Source of the DNA: Paraphysoderma sedebokerense
Lineage: Eukaryota; Blastocladiomycota; Physodermatomycetes; Physodermatales; Physodermataceae
Length of the DNA stretch: 64,000 nt
Assembly (NCBI GenBank): GCA_025602915.1
Contig: JAHLJZ010000098.1
Span: forward strand, 1-64,000
Direction: 5' to 3'
In this document: piece after piece, positions 9,240 to 20,526 of the stretch
How the letters are laid out: every line of letters begins with the position of its first letter
Numbering within the stretch: position 1 is the stretch's first letter
Program-made: the position numbers and the translations under genes
Notes under the pieces: generated by a model
Told to the model about the DNA's origin: nothing
What the model saw: the letters and a program-made list of their open reading frames with translations, nothing else
Database searches by the model: none

Positions 9240-12038
9240 TTAAATAGAGCACACTGAGTTGGATGTGTCGTTCTTAGACTTCACAACAGAGATAGTAGTA
9301 ATTGCGGTGGCGGATTTCATCTGTGAGTGACTGTTGGCGACGGACGTCTGAGGCGTTCTGCTTACGGCGGCCACCCTGCTGTTTTCCTTGACAAATTGTT
9401 TCACGCCTCGTAAAACGTAAAGATGCAAGATAAAATAAATTTGTAAGATCAACTCTGTTGCGGCATTTATAGTCGTCTCAACGTTGAGCACTTCTGTGGC
9501 GACAGCAGAGAGTAAAACGAATATTGCGAAGCACATTATCGCGAGAACTTTTTTTAAGACAGGCACCATTGCTTCATCTTCCTTTTGGAATTCGTACGAT
9601 TTTTAGAAAACGACTAAAACCATGCTGAGGTCCGTGAATAAAATACTGATGATATATATTCCAAATAAAACTAAATAAGCTGGTTTGATGACAGAAATTG
9701 CCGCAGCGGTCATTCTGGGGTCGGAAGTCGGCAATTTTTCAATAACTTTTGTCGACGTCGTGACCATGAAGACGACAGTGTAGTAGGGTGTGATTTTTAG
9801 CATATTGCAAAAAACAGACCGAACTCGCTTAGACAGCAAACTCTCGAATAACAAAAGCCTCCCCAGACCCATCGACAAATCTAATCCTCCTGCAGCGACC
9901 AGTAGAACCCCTACGACGCGTTTTGATAGGAAAAAGTAGGGAAGTTTTTGGCACAGATTCCTACTTGATAATGCTATTCCGCACATACGAAACTTAATAG
10001 CTTTCTCCATAGGAAAAATGAAACCTTTCCTATCTCGCTTTCCCACTGACGGAACAGGAATTGATGGCAAAACCTATTGAGACGATGGGATTTCTAAACC
10101 AAGAAGTCACTGCAAGTCGTGTTGCATATATAGAGGGACAATAGGGATTATGTAGGAATCGTGCGGTGTTTCCTATATCAATCTCATATCGAAGGGATGT
10201 GAATTGGGATGAGAATACCACGTAGGTAGTAGGAAAGTGATGTTCCTGACCTATTGCATTAGTAGGTGTCGCATAATATGAATATAAACAAGAGCAAAAA
10301 CGTTTTATTGAAAAGAGTACAAATGTTGAACATCAAATCTGAACATATCTGATCAGTGCAGAAGCCTTTCAATACTTCCAAACTGAACCCAGATACATTT
10401 GTTTTTTTCTGACGTACGTTTGAAACAAGTAAGATGGATACAGTACTTCTTCGGCCGCTGGTTTCGCCTGTGTAACAACAATTAGAAACAATTTAACGAG
10501 AATAATTTGAGTCGAATATTAGGTACCTTTTTTTCTGTCACAAGAAGAAGGTACAAGACAAAAACAGCGTCACTCATAAAGAGAGCAAGAATACATCACG
10601 GAAATCAAGAAGTTTGCATACCAAGTACTTTTAGTGATGACGCCGCTGATGCTGAGTCCAAACGGGATGAGAATGTGAGTCGAAATAAACATCTGTCTGC
10701 ATAGCTGGAAGTTCTATGCAAAGATTACCATCAATGTCATCGGCCCAGTTATGAGATTCCCCGCGGACTATGAAACGTATAATATTATTAGTTCACAAGA
10801 GAGAATTTGATCATCGAGACACGTCGGAAGCATTGCCCAGAAAGTAGTCATTACTTTTCCTACCAGAGAGTCCAGATTGTTTCGAAGAATTCGCTATTAC
10901 TAGAACAACCAAATATATTCAGAACGGAGGATAACGAGAGAAACTATTATTTCAGTGATGAAGAAGACAACCTCTGCCCCTTTTTTCTGCAAATTTCGAC
11001 TTCTCTCTACCAAATCGTCTTGCAGCCCTACACGGAATTCTGAAGATAAGCGTACCAGATGTCAAAGCACGAGTACGATTCGAGGGACCACTAGCGTAGG
11101 GACTGATAGGGGTTGAAGGTAAAATATGGCATTGAACAGCAACAGGCTGTGTTGGATTCATTAAGGAGCGATATGCTTTCAATCGGGGGATTTTCTTAAC
11201 CGACACGGCGAGTCTTCGGCACTTGAGCAACAGAGCTGATGAACATTGGTCTTATGTTGCTATTAACTTCTGAATTTTCAGCGATTTCTTCCGAGTAAGA
11301 ATTTGGGAGATCGATAGTATCAACTCTTTTCTTGTTGTGCCTGCTTCCAGTTCGCTTCCAGCCGTGTACAACTCTTTTGATGAGCTGCTGGAAGGGTCAA
11401 TCACCGGCCTTCTCTGTGATGTCCGGATATTTTCTGCGACATTGTGGTGTGAAACAGTACGATATCAGTAACTCCAAAAGAATGTCAATGTCCCTCACAT
11501 CGGAGGCAAAATATATGCAAGTACTAAGCGTAATAGAACGAAAAACAAAAAGGAAGCAACCTTCGTACGTACTCCTCGCTTCTTCGTTTGGACTTGATGC
11601 CATAAAACATTTTACTGAGGGTGGTTAGCTGCGGTACAGAAGGGACCAAGTTGTTGATAGAGGAAAAAGTTCAGAGTTCATCAACAAATAAATGCTGCTG
11701 AAAAAGCATTAACACGTACGGTTGCCATGGTAACTTCTTCCTTTCACATCTTACTTACTGCTAAATGTAGGGCGGAAATCCCCACAAACACACATGGGAA
11801 GAAAGCGAATTCGGCATCCAATTCATCCTTTCTAAAACTTTACCAGATTCTCTAGGAGAGTCAAGACGTTGGACAAACAGAGATACAGATCCACAGAGAA
11901 CGCGTTTTCAAGCCCTGTCGGATACAAGGACTCTATGGTAGATATTACCCCCAAAAGCGTTTAGGCAGTAGAATAACGTATCCTTGAAGCCGGACAGTTT
12001 GGTAACGTCATTTTTGATTCAACCAAAGAGCAGGCGGA

Positions 12039-12443
12039 GTGGGAGCAAGCAACTCTAAGTGCACCGATAAGAATTATGATGATGATGATTCCTGCAGCGA
12101 AACCGATATCGGATCAGGGGAAGAGAATAATGGAACGCACAAATGTATCACAGCAGTCACTCATCCTTCTTCAAATTCTGGTGTTTATACTAGATATCAA
12201 CCATACACCGAAGGTTCCGATGATGAGGGTAATCAGTCCTCCAAAAGTATCCAACTAAGTACCCAAAAACTTTTCGTCAATCTTGGGAACGAAATAGATC
12301 GTCAAGTACCAACACAAAAGTTCCGCCACCCATTACTGAGGATTTCGAACAACTGCAATGTCGATATATCAGAAGTGCCACAACCACCCGCCACCACCAA
12401 AAACTCCGACACTTCAAATTCGCATCCAAACCTTCAGAATTGA
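12039..12443 (+). CDS. Transposon-borne Asp/Ser-rich open frame, unknown
   Basis: A 134-codon frame inside the transposon. It is hydrophilic, with an Asp run (CTDKNYDDDDSCSETD) and many Ser, Thr and Asn. The first in-frame start-like codon is GTG, so a true ATG would have to come from an upstream exon. No domain recognised. It may be an exon of a decayed transposon gene. Confidence 0.25.
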   Translation: MGASNSKCTDKNYDDDDSCSETDIGSGEENNGTHKCITAVTHPSSNSGVYTRYQPYTEGSDDEGNQSSKSIQLSTQKLFVNLGNEIDRQVPTQKFRHPLLRISNNCNVDISEVPQPPATTKNSDTSNSHPNLQN

Positions 12444-12990
12444 CGGAGCTTTGGCGAATGTTTATTTACAACCCTATGTCAATTTCGATTTTATTTCAAA
12501 TCCATGTAAGGCATGCTTACATGGGGACTTTCAAAAGCTTCCGGTTTGGCGCTAGAGAAGCCTTCCGGTGATTTCTTCGTCTCAGATAATGTGGAGGAGT
12601 CACAGAATGCTAAAATCAATGTCAGTCATAATAGCAGAGAAAATTTCGCCGTGAAGAGTTATCTTTGTCACATCCGATTGATGCTGATGTGCAAAATTGG
12701 GTCAGTTTTCAAATTCAAGTAATGGATACCTAACTATATCAATGAATCTTAAGGCATAACTAATTTTAAAATTGTAGATCCAGGATATCAACCCGAATAA
12801 TGAAGTTTTGCGGAGACTAAGTGGTACCGCCAACTTACTAGAGAAGGCCACTCATTGCTAGCTCCATATATTCAAGAAGGCGGATTCTCGGTTTAACAAC
12901 TTCAATCTGGTAACTATGGCCGTGGTTTTAAAATTTTCTCCGATGCCTCTGCTGACTTCAAGTTGTTTCTAAATCCTAATTATTGTTCAG

Positions 12991-13179
12991 GTACAACACT
13001 GGGTAGATTGTTATGTCAGGTCTGCCCATAGAGAGCCGGAATGGATTCAGATGGAAGAATACGGCGAAGTATATCATTTCTTAGAGTTTGAAAACAAGGA
13101 TACAACTTACTTCCTTGCTTTCTTGCAATGGATGCCAACCGGAAGGCGGAATTTCAGAACACAGAGCTTTGGCTTTTAG
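12991..13179 (+). CDS. Transposon-borne C-terminal exon candidate
   Basis: Directly after a splice-acceptor-like TATTGTTCAG is a 63-codon frame ending in TAG. It reads with strongly coding character: VQHWVDCYVRSAHREPEW, then EEYGEVYHFLEFE and TYFLAFLQWMP. A segment of this kind (YGxVxxFxxF...YxLAxxxxW) recalls the C-terminal region of Tnp2/DUF4218-type proteins of CACTA elements. That resemblance is from memory and weak. The upstream exons were not resolved; the frame before it contains stops. Confidence 0.3.
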   Translation, partial: VQHWVDCYVRSAHREPEWIQMEEYGEVYHFLEFENKDTTYFLAFLQWMPTGRRNFRTQSFGF

Positions 13180-13958
13180 AGTGCAGTAGAAGTGCATGTA
13201 GAGGTAACAGTGACAAATACTACATCGTTGATAAGCAGGCAGTATTTCGACCCATTTGGTGAATTGTTCTTTCTGGTCTAATCACATAATAAATAATGTT
13301 TCTCCTGGAAGATACTTAATTCATTTTACTTTTACAATTGTCAGCTCCGCTTACTACGTGCGAAACCCAATAGATGTGTCTATTGGGATAAAGCATCATT
13401 AGTTTGATTAACTTTGGAACTCGGGTCATCTCTTCTTCTTTAGCCGTCATGAAGTTCTGATATGATTAATAATTATTTGTCGATGTAAAATTATTTTGAT
13501 CATGTATCGTCCTATGTGGAAACTATGCCTTCCTACTTGATTCCTATATTTTCCTACTTGCTTTTTTCGCTTAACAATGACCGATGGAATTGCCTATGTC
13601 GCTCCTATTTGCTCCTATGTCGGTCCTGTGTCGATAATAGTTCGCGAGTGAAGTCCTACCAAAACGCGTCGTAGGGAACCGTTTTCAGAGTTTGAAAGAC
13701 TAGTGCCAATGTAATCGCGGAAGATGAATGTGTGTCTGCATATATAGAGCTGAAGTATGCCTGAAGCAACCGAAAAGGTGTCCCCGCAAAAAACAACAAA
13801 ACCGTAACCGAAGTCGACATTTTTAAGAATCTATAACTTTGTTGGGAAATATTCTGTTTCTTCCATGTAGTAAATAATTCCAGTGCAAACCAGGACAAGG
13901 TGACAAACGACAAGAGACAGTATAATATTGGTAGCAACCAAAACCGTACAAATTGCAT

Positions 13959-14441
13959 TTTCTGAGGCTTCAGGAATAATGTCGGGTTTTGTAACAGACT
14001 GATGGATGTAATTGTCAAATGTTATCTAGATAATGAATGGTGAATTGTGAATAGGTTTAACTCTCAAGTCTTGCTTTCCAACGTGAATTATTTAGGCCCG
14101 TCTGAGTGCTATGCTTCCCTCCTTGAAACATCACTCACATTGGATCTGTGAATATCGCATCGACAGGTATCAACAGTTCGTCCGTTCATACACATTCCAC
14201 AATTATATGACTTGATTATAGATAGATATCTAATTAAAAGAGAGTTGTTACATAACCGTAATATTTATTTGCTTATCATAATTAATTTCACAGTCTCTTC
14301 AGGGCAATCCCTTATATGTAAATGGTATCATGCGTCAAACTGCACAAAAACGAATACTATCCTTTCGTAAAATCGAAATAAATAAAAATATAATATTCTT
14401 CCCAAGATTAATATACAAACTTAGCAAAGAATGATAACAGT
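13959..14441. other. duplicated intergenic spacer of the 7TM array (copy B)
   Basis: Homologous to 8700-9239, with the same order of blocks (see that entry). The promoter-like block is at 14094-14121 and the AT-rich block ATAAATAAAAATATAATATT near 14380. Confidence 0.6.
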
Positions 14442-15389
14442 CTAAGGCGGACACAAAAATTGTGGAACCTCAACATTAGGATTCGTGACTGGAACAGTAG
14501 TAATTGCCGCGAAGGATTTAATACCGGACTTCCCGTTAGAGGCCGAGGAGATTGGCTTCTTGCTTTCTGAAGCTGCCTTCCTGTTTTCCCTGACAAATTC
14601 TTTTACCCCTCGTAGAACGTAAAGATGCAACGTGAAATAAATTTGGAGCATTAATTCTGTTGCGCCAGATATGGTAGCCTCCAAGTTGAGCACGTCCATT
14701 GTGACAGCGGAGAGTAAAACTAATATTGCCAAACACATTGCAATAAGAACTTTTGCGACGACAGGTAACATTGCTTTGTCTTCTTTTTGAAACTCGTACG
14801 ATTTTTTAAAAACAACTAGAACCATGCTGAGGTCGGCGAACAGAATACAGATAACAATTATTCCAAACAAAATTAAATATGTTGGTTTGATGATAGAAAT
14901 TGCAGTCGCGGTTAATCTTGGGTCAGAGGTTGGCATTCTTTCGATAACTTTTGTTAGCGTAATGGCCATAAAGATTATCGTGTAGTAAGGTGTGACCTTT
15001 AAGATACCGCGACACATTGACTGCATTCGAGAAGACAATAAACTTTCAAATAATAGAAGACGCCCCAGACCCATTGACAAATCTAAACCTCCTGCCCCAA
15101 CATGTAGCGCATTCTTCAAAGTCTGAAATACAAGCGCTAAAGTTAATGCTGATGCCGCGTTTGTGACCGGGTATACAGAGTCGTAGTAGGACTGTAACAA
15201 ACGGAAAGGTGTTCCCGCAATGAATAACAAGACCGTTACTAAAGTCGATATTTGGAGAAACCGATAACTCTGATGGGAAATATTTTGTTTCTTCCACGTA
15301 TGGAAAAATTCTAATGCCAGCCATGCCAAGGTGGCCGACGACAATAGAGAGTATAAGACCGGCAATAACCAATACCGTACAAAATCCAT
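14442..15389 (-). CDS. Orphan seven-transmembrane protein, array copy 3
   Basis: Intact single exon, 315 aa, the same length as copy 1 and about as close to the pseudogene as to copy 1 by eye. The seven hydrophobic segments and all family motifs are kept: FIAGTPFRLLQSYY, LSMGLGRLLLFESLL, ERMPTSDPR, KKSYEFQKEDKAM and LHLYVLRGVKEF. The cytosolic tail is Ser/Lys-rich and differs from copy 1 (ends VPQFLCPP). It is the outermost, most 5' member of the array and shares only a short piece of the upstream block with the others. Orphan receptor-like protein; ligand unknown. Confidence 0.75.
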   Translation of the reverse strand: MDFVRYWLLPVLYSLLSSATLAWLALEFFHTWKKQNISHQSYRFLQISTLVTVLLFIAGTPFRLLQSYYDSVYPVTNAASALTLALVFQTLKNALHVGAGGLDLSMGLGRLLLFESLLSSRMQSMCRGILKVTPYYTIIFMAITLTKVIERMPTSDPRLTATAISIIKPTYLILFGIIVICILFADLSMVLVVFKKSYEFQKEDKAMLPVVAKVLIAMCLAILVLLSAVTMDVLNLEATISGATELMLQIYFTLHLYVLRGVKEFVRENRKAASESKKPISSASNGKSGIKSFAAITTVPVTNPNVEVPQFLCPP

Positions 15390-16095
15390 TGAAGAGACTT
15401 CGGAACTATTGTAGGTGGTGAACAGTTTTGGTATATGAAAAGAATTACTGAAGTATTTGTAAAGTTTTTTTTTCTTTGGGTGAATACGATCAATCTGTCC
15501 ACTTTTTACCTCAGGCCCGACAGAGCAAGTCTCTTCTCATGAAGTATCACTTGCATCGTCTCTGGCCACTGGGTCGATCAGTCATACTCAATATACTTAC
15601 TCGGACGCCTTTTTGTGGATATCTGATGCACAATTTACAAAATTCGAAATATTCCTGGAGAAATCAACCCTAAGCCTGTTGGACTAAGTTCAAGGTGGCT
15701 TGTGGCAGAATCCCCTCGCAGGAGTGAGCTAAAAAAAAATATTTCATCTATGCGAAGAATATTCCTACGATTTAGAAATCGAACCTGGAATATGACTAAG
15801 AAATTTGCACTATTGCTGAATTAGTGTATGTATGATATGAATTCCTCAACTTGGTAGGCCGGACACACAATCGTTGCTTCGAGTTTCTTTAAAGCGAGCC
15901 CGGCATCCAATCCAAATAATCTACTTTACAACAACAAGTTATATTTTTATATTCTATTTATACCCGACTTTACAACATACTTCTCTAATCCCCAGGAATT
16001 ACCCCGCAACGATTTTGTTTTGACAACTCGAAAAGAAAATTTTATTCCCACCGAGATTCATCCAAAACCTAAGACAAGTCTCTCCGGTCAATACG
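15390..16095. other. divergent intergenic region
   Basis: About 700 bp between divergent starts (the 7TM copy on the minus strand and a membrane protein on the plus strand). An AGGCCCG core near 15513 matches the 7TM upstream block. Nothing else recognised. Confidence 0.4.
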
Positions 16096-16941
16096 ATGAC
16101 AACCTCAAATTTATATCTTCCCTCTCTACCGCTCAAACATGCGCTATTCTGCTTTCTCATTCCGCCACTCTTTATCTTTGTTCTTCTCCTTATCCCTCCC
16201 ATCCTGGCTTTCCTCTCATTCGGGGCGGCTGTGACAACTATAGCCGCCTTCATCGGTGTGTTTGTGGTTCTTCTGTACCTCGCTCAGATTATCGTCACTG
16301 CTGGGTTTGAAGGTGTACAATTTGTTGTCAAGTTTTTTATCAATAGTATCATTAGGCTTGGGGTGAAACTCCGAGGGATACCCACGGTGGAATTGGACAA
16401 CTTCGATCAACAACTTAAAAGCGACAATGTCGACACAAGTTTAACCAGCAAAGCAGTCGTAGGTACTAGTTTGAATGGGGATAATAATGCTCTGACATGG
16501 CCAGAATTCTCTCCCGATTCAATTTACACAGTATATCGACCACCGAAGCAGACGGCTTACAGGCAAAAGTTTGCTATAGATCACACAGGTGAGATACCCC
16601 AAAGAGTCAAAGATCATCTTTATCGACGGTATATTCCATCAAAGCCTTCTTCAAGACCAACATCGCTACAACCGTTGCCTACGTCTATACCGTCAAATTT
16701 AAATCAATCCGCTGATTTGCTCACATCTTCTGTGGATGCTGATGTAAGGTCTGCTGAAGCAAACAATCCCAAAAGCGAACAATCTTATCTTGGAATCGGA
16801 GGAACATATTGCTCACTGAATAGTTTACATGCTGTGGGAGCGGGAAGTGATGATGAAGATGAAGCCGAAGTCGAAGCAGAGAGCGACTATCAAAGCAGCC
16901 CGCTAGTCAACGATCGCATAACGAGACGTATTGTCAACTGA
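16096..16941 (+). CDS. Small membrane protein with hydrophobic hairpins, unknown
   Basis: Single exon, 281 aa. Residues about 14-90 are almost continuously hydrophobic, with Pro-containing turns (CFLIPPLFIFVLLLIPPILA, then FGAAVTTIAAFIGVFVVLLY and a third stretch ending VVKFF). This suggests two or three membrane hairpins. The rest is polar, ending in an acidic Asp/Glu-rich patch and a basic tail. I do not recognise the family. Double-hairpin proteins of ER or lipid droplets (LDO/promethin type) look superficially similar, which is only a guess. Upstream frame 16020 overlaps but is in another frame and lacks coding character. Confidence 0.5.
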   Translation: MTTSNLYLPSLPLKHALFCFLIPPLFIFVLLLIPPILAFLSFGAAVTTIAAFIGVFVVLLYLAQIIVTAGFEGVQFVVKFFINSIIRLGVKLRGIPTVELDNFDQQLKSDNVDTSLTSKAVVGTSLNGDNNALTWPEFSPDSIYTVYRPPKQTAYRQKFAIDHTGEIPQRVKDHLYRRYIPSKPSSRPTSLQPLPTSIPSNLNQSADLLTSSVDADVRSAEANNPKSEQSYLGIGGTYCSLNSLHAVGAGSDDEDEAEVEAESDYQSSPLVNDRITRRIVN

Positions 16942-17938
16942 ACTAATGGCTGGAGAGAGTGAGCAGATAAATTAAATTAAGAATTACATCCTAAAGAATT
17001 GTTATCGGGGTTTTGACATGATATCATAAGTAGGCAATTCGGTGATAGTAATTAGCCGGGGCAAAGTTAATTGAGATGCGAATCCATTGTACATATAATT
17101 CTTCACTACAATGTTATGAACAAAATTGATCCAATGGTCAGTTCTCCTTGTATATTTTCATACCATTTCATGATATATTTGATTATGTTTTAGCCGGTTG
17201 AATCTTTATCATACTTCTGGAGCAGAAATACATCATTTATTTGGCAGTTAATCTCATTGGTTTAACGATTAAGAATGTCACTGCTCAATGTTTGCAAATG
17301 TTATCGGCCGTCTACAGGTCGCCGCATAGCTGTGTATGGTCGTACCATTATTCGATTTTAACGGTCTTTTTGCGCTGGGACAACATTAACTTGATCCAAT
17401 TATTTATTTGATAAAACAATCACATAACCCTCAAAAGCATTCAAAGAAATAAGGTTGTGGGCGGATCTTTACTTCAAAAGCTGTATTTGCTCGTATTTGA
17501 GTTTTTCATGTATAGTCTCATTATTTGCCGCGCAACGCCTTATAACAGTCATAGATTGTAATAGACGTTTGTGCAACAGAATTCGTCATTCGTTTCCGCC
17601 GATGAGGTCAGTAACGTTCCTTGAGGCTTGGGATATGTCTTGTCGTGTATTATGGTGATAATAATTCCACGGAAGTTCAGTGCAAACGAGGCTACCCGCG
17701 CAAGCCTCCACATTAGCATGACTTCAGACGACTATATGCCACCAAAATTATGTTAGCGGCAGATTGCCGCCTTCCTGTACTCCCTCAAGCCGCATCACTA
17801 GCATTAGGCTTTACTTTCTCAGATTTCTTAAAACGATCTTACCAGCTCACTTCGTTTAATTTTTCGCTACTGAATCGTACATTTTCCGCTTCGATTTTTT
17901 CATACCCCAAAAACGATTAATCAATTTACGTTACAAGT
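16942..17938. other. gene-free spacer before first subtilase
   Basis: About 1 kb, AT-rich. No convincing frame, tRNA or repeat found. Presumably carries the promoter of the protease gene. Confidence 0.35.
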
Positions 17939-19573
17939 ATGTATTCGCATATACTGCTTTGTCTTGCTGCGTTCACGGCTCTATCAACTGGAGCCGTCAT
18001 CAAACGCCAAGCCGACGAGCTGGAATCAATGTACATAGTCACCTGGAAAGACGGTCTATCAGCCCAAGAATATGAAGCAAAAAATGAAGCATTGGAATCC
18101 ATGATCTTCGGTATTCAAGGGGCTTCCGAGGAAACTAAACCAGTCCCCGTCGATTTCGGAAGCTTTCATTCGATTTATACCTATTTAACCCCCGAAGCAA
18201 AAGCAGAATTGGAAAACGACAGCAACGTGTTACACATTGAACCGAGAATAGAAATGAGAGCATTTGCTACCCAATCTCTTGACGCATCAATGTGGAACTT
18301 GGACATGCTTGATGGAGTAATGGACAATAGTTTGACCTATCCCGATAACTGTGGACAAGGTGTCAATGTTTATGTGGTATGCACAGTGCTACTCTTCTTC
18401 AATTATTCAGTACTTGATCCTAACATAAAATTTTCCCAGATTGACACTGGGATAGTGGCTGGCCACACCGATTTCAGCAATCGAGCAAGTCTAGCAGCTA
18501 ACTTCGCTACTGGCAACCCGGGCACTGGGGATGCACAGGGCCACGGAACTCACGTCGCAGGGTAAGAGCTTGGCACTAATGATACTACCATCATCTATTG
18601 ATATTAACTTATATCAATCTACAGGACGGTAGGCGGGGCAAATTTTGGTATTGCCAAATTGGCCAACATTATGGGTGTCCGTGTGTTAGGCAATGACGGC
18701 TCCGGAAGCAACCAAGCGGTTATTCGAGGTATAGAATTCGCCGTACAGAATTCAGGAGGTCGCAATTGTGTGATTAACATGAGTTTGGGCGGTAACGCTT
18801 CTCCTGCCGTCGGTATGTAACTAGATGTGCACCAAGCTTTTTGAATATACGTCTAATGTCATCTTCTTAGATGCCGCTGTAAGATCAGCGTCTGCACAAG
18901 GCTGTGTGGTCGTTGTCGCCGCAGGAAATGAGAACCAAAATGCTTGTAATGGTAAATATCTCAATAATTTTGGCCGTAATCTATCAGAACTAATCTAGAG
19001 AAATTGTCTTTAGTTTCCCCAAGTCGTGAGCCAAGCGCAATTACGGTGGCCGCTTCAAATATCACTGGGACACTGGCAAGCTTCACTAATTTTGGGACTT
19101 GTGTTGATATCATTGCCCCGTAAGCTATCCATCAATTGCAATTATATATCGCATTTTTAAATAAGCGCTAACTTGTATTGACCAATATTAATAGTGGTGT
19201 CAGGATTGTTTCCGCTTCCAACACTAACACAAACGGTGGATCCCGATCTCTTTCAGGGACAAGTATGGCCTCTCCTTTGGTAGCTGGTAAGATATTTCAT
19301 ACTTTGTCTCTGATAAGTACACCTTATAACATTCCTGACATTATAGGAGCTGCCGCATGCCTCATATCCCAAGGTGTAGCACCAAGTCAAGTTAGTCAAA
19401 CGCTGATCAGCATGGCAGCAAGCGGTGGCATTACTGGGAATTTGAGAAATACCCCTGATAGACTACTTTCTCTTGCGAGCCTTCTTCCGCAACCTGCCCC
19501 TGCCCCTGCTCCAGCTGCCCCATTCCCTGAGATACCAGAGCAGCCAGTTACAGCGTCGCCAGAAATTGTTTAA
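17939..19573 (+). CDS. Secreted subtilisin-like serine protease (S8A, proteinase K type), copy 1
   Basis: Seven exons: 17939-18376, 18440-18561, 18625-18812, 18871-18951, 19014-19119, 19195-19286, 19347-19573, 417 aa, all phases consistent. An N-terminal signal peptide ([15 protein letters not shown]) is followed by an I9-type inhibitor propeptide ([10 protein letters not shown]). The catalytic triad is Asp in IDTGI, His in HGTHVAG and Ser in GTSMASP; the oxyanion Asn is in [10 protein letters not shown]. The mature enzyme would digest proteins outside the cell. A Pro/Ala-rich tail ([10 protein letters not shown]) follows the catalytic domain. The first intron is 63 nt and stop-free, so its retention would keep the frame. 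A paralog follows 1 kb downstream. Confidence 0.92.
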
Positions 19574-20526
19574 AAGTGGTGTATTCCTTCAATCATATGT
19601 TTCAATGTACATTGTTCACTGATAGTATTGATAAATACGAAATCACAATAGCCTAATCTAATTATAATTCTGTAAAATTTACTGTATAATACTTAATACG
19701 AGAAATTCAATTTCAAAGATTTTTGCTCAGAAAAATTCGGTGCAAAACTTGTAACTATCTCAATTCATGTGAGAGTCTATTCAGTTTTTCCGTGAATCTT
19801 TGGTTACTGCGGATAATAATTAAATAATTTGGGACATCAAAGCGAGCCAATTTTGTTTGTGAGATATTTAATGCTACTTGATGCTAATCGTGAGCGATGT
19901 AAGCGTATGAAAAATTCTAATTGAAGTGCGTTCAGATGCTCGAGTCGGGACAGCTAAAGCGCCTACGTGGGATTTGCAAATAGAATTCCAAAAATATAAT
20001 TATAAGTGCAAGTTTAATATTGTGCATGGTTTGATCCAAATCTATGAATGCAAGGACTTAACTCTGGTGGTGATGAGCACTAATAATCATAGGCAATTAA
20101 AGCCTATTGTCATTACTAATAGACAGCTTATGATTCCTGAACCGGAATGTTGAGTTTGAAAACCAACAATATAAATGTATCCTAAATAATTGAAGACAAA
20201 GAACCTAACAATGCAATTTTATCCAATTAGTAGTGGGTACAGTGCTGTACCAGGTCAACCCTCATTGTCGTGTAATTATGGTATCCTAACGTGCATCCAA
20301 TCACGCAGGCCGTAGTTGATAGCACGCAGACCCGGGTGTAACCACTAAAAATTGTCATCTATGGGTGCGGTTATCAAGTGCTTTGTTATAGTACAATTGT
20401 TTGAATACCGCACTTAATTATTTTGCATCGTCTCGGATTGTTGATGCCGGCCATGGGCAGCATATATGGACATGTATTCCGTTCCGAGGACGCACTTCAC
20501 AATTTTAGCAGTAAACAGGATTCATT
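19574..20526. other. spacer between the two subtilase genes
   Basis: About 950 bp. A 75-codon frame at 19926-20153 has no domain and is probably chance. No repeat or RNA gene seen. Confidence 0.35.

Larger units (their letters stand above)
9909..13676. mobile_element. DNA transposon with 23-bp TIRs (CACTA/CMC-like?)
   Basis: The element begins CCCTACGACGCGTTTTGATA and ends with its inverted copy, one mismatch in 23 bp. It is flanked by AAC on both sides (9906-9908 and 13677-13679), so the target duplication is 3 bp. Both subterminal zones are packed with TCCTAY/RTAGGA hexamers, for example 9940-10250 and 13500-13660. A 3-bp duplication with short subterminal repeats suits CACTA/EnSpm-type (CMC) elements, but the terminal bases are CCCTA rather than CACTA. 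No transposase could be read across the interior. Short, degraded-looking frames suggest a non-autonomous or decayed copy. Family assignment is tentative; the boundaries are firm. Confidence 0.85.
9240..13958 (-). pseudogene. Orphan 7TM array copy 2, split by a transposon
   Basis: The 5' part lies at 13680-13958 and encodes residues 1-93, starting MQFVRFWLLP. The 3' part lies at 9240-9908, from about LLVAAGGLDLSMGLGR to the end. The DNA between them is a DNA transposon. Without the element and one copy of the AAC target duplication, the two parts add up to 948 bp, the exact length of both intact paralogs. The 3' part also carries one in-frame TAA at 9603-9605, where copy 1 has the Gln of VVFQKSYEF. 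Otherwise the frame and the family motifs are intact, so loss of function looks fairly recent. Confidence 0.85.

Noticed and set aside
9603-10070. 155-codon frame as a separate gene
   Set aside because: It is a chimera of transposon end sequence and the 3' half of the split 7TM pseudogene.
13656-14018. 120-codon frame as a short independent protein
   Set aside because: It is the 5' part of the split 7TM pseudogene running into the transposon end.
18377-18439. Uninterrupted frame read as one long exon in subtilase copy 1
   Set aside because: GT/AG borders sit exactly where copy 2 has an intron, and the inserted residues would break the conserved strand before the catalytic Asp.
19926-20153. 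75-codon frame between the subtilases
   Set aside because: No homology recognised and no start context; likely chance.
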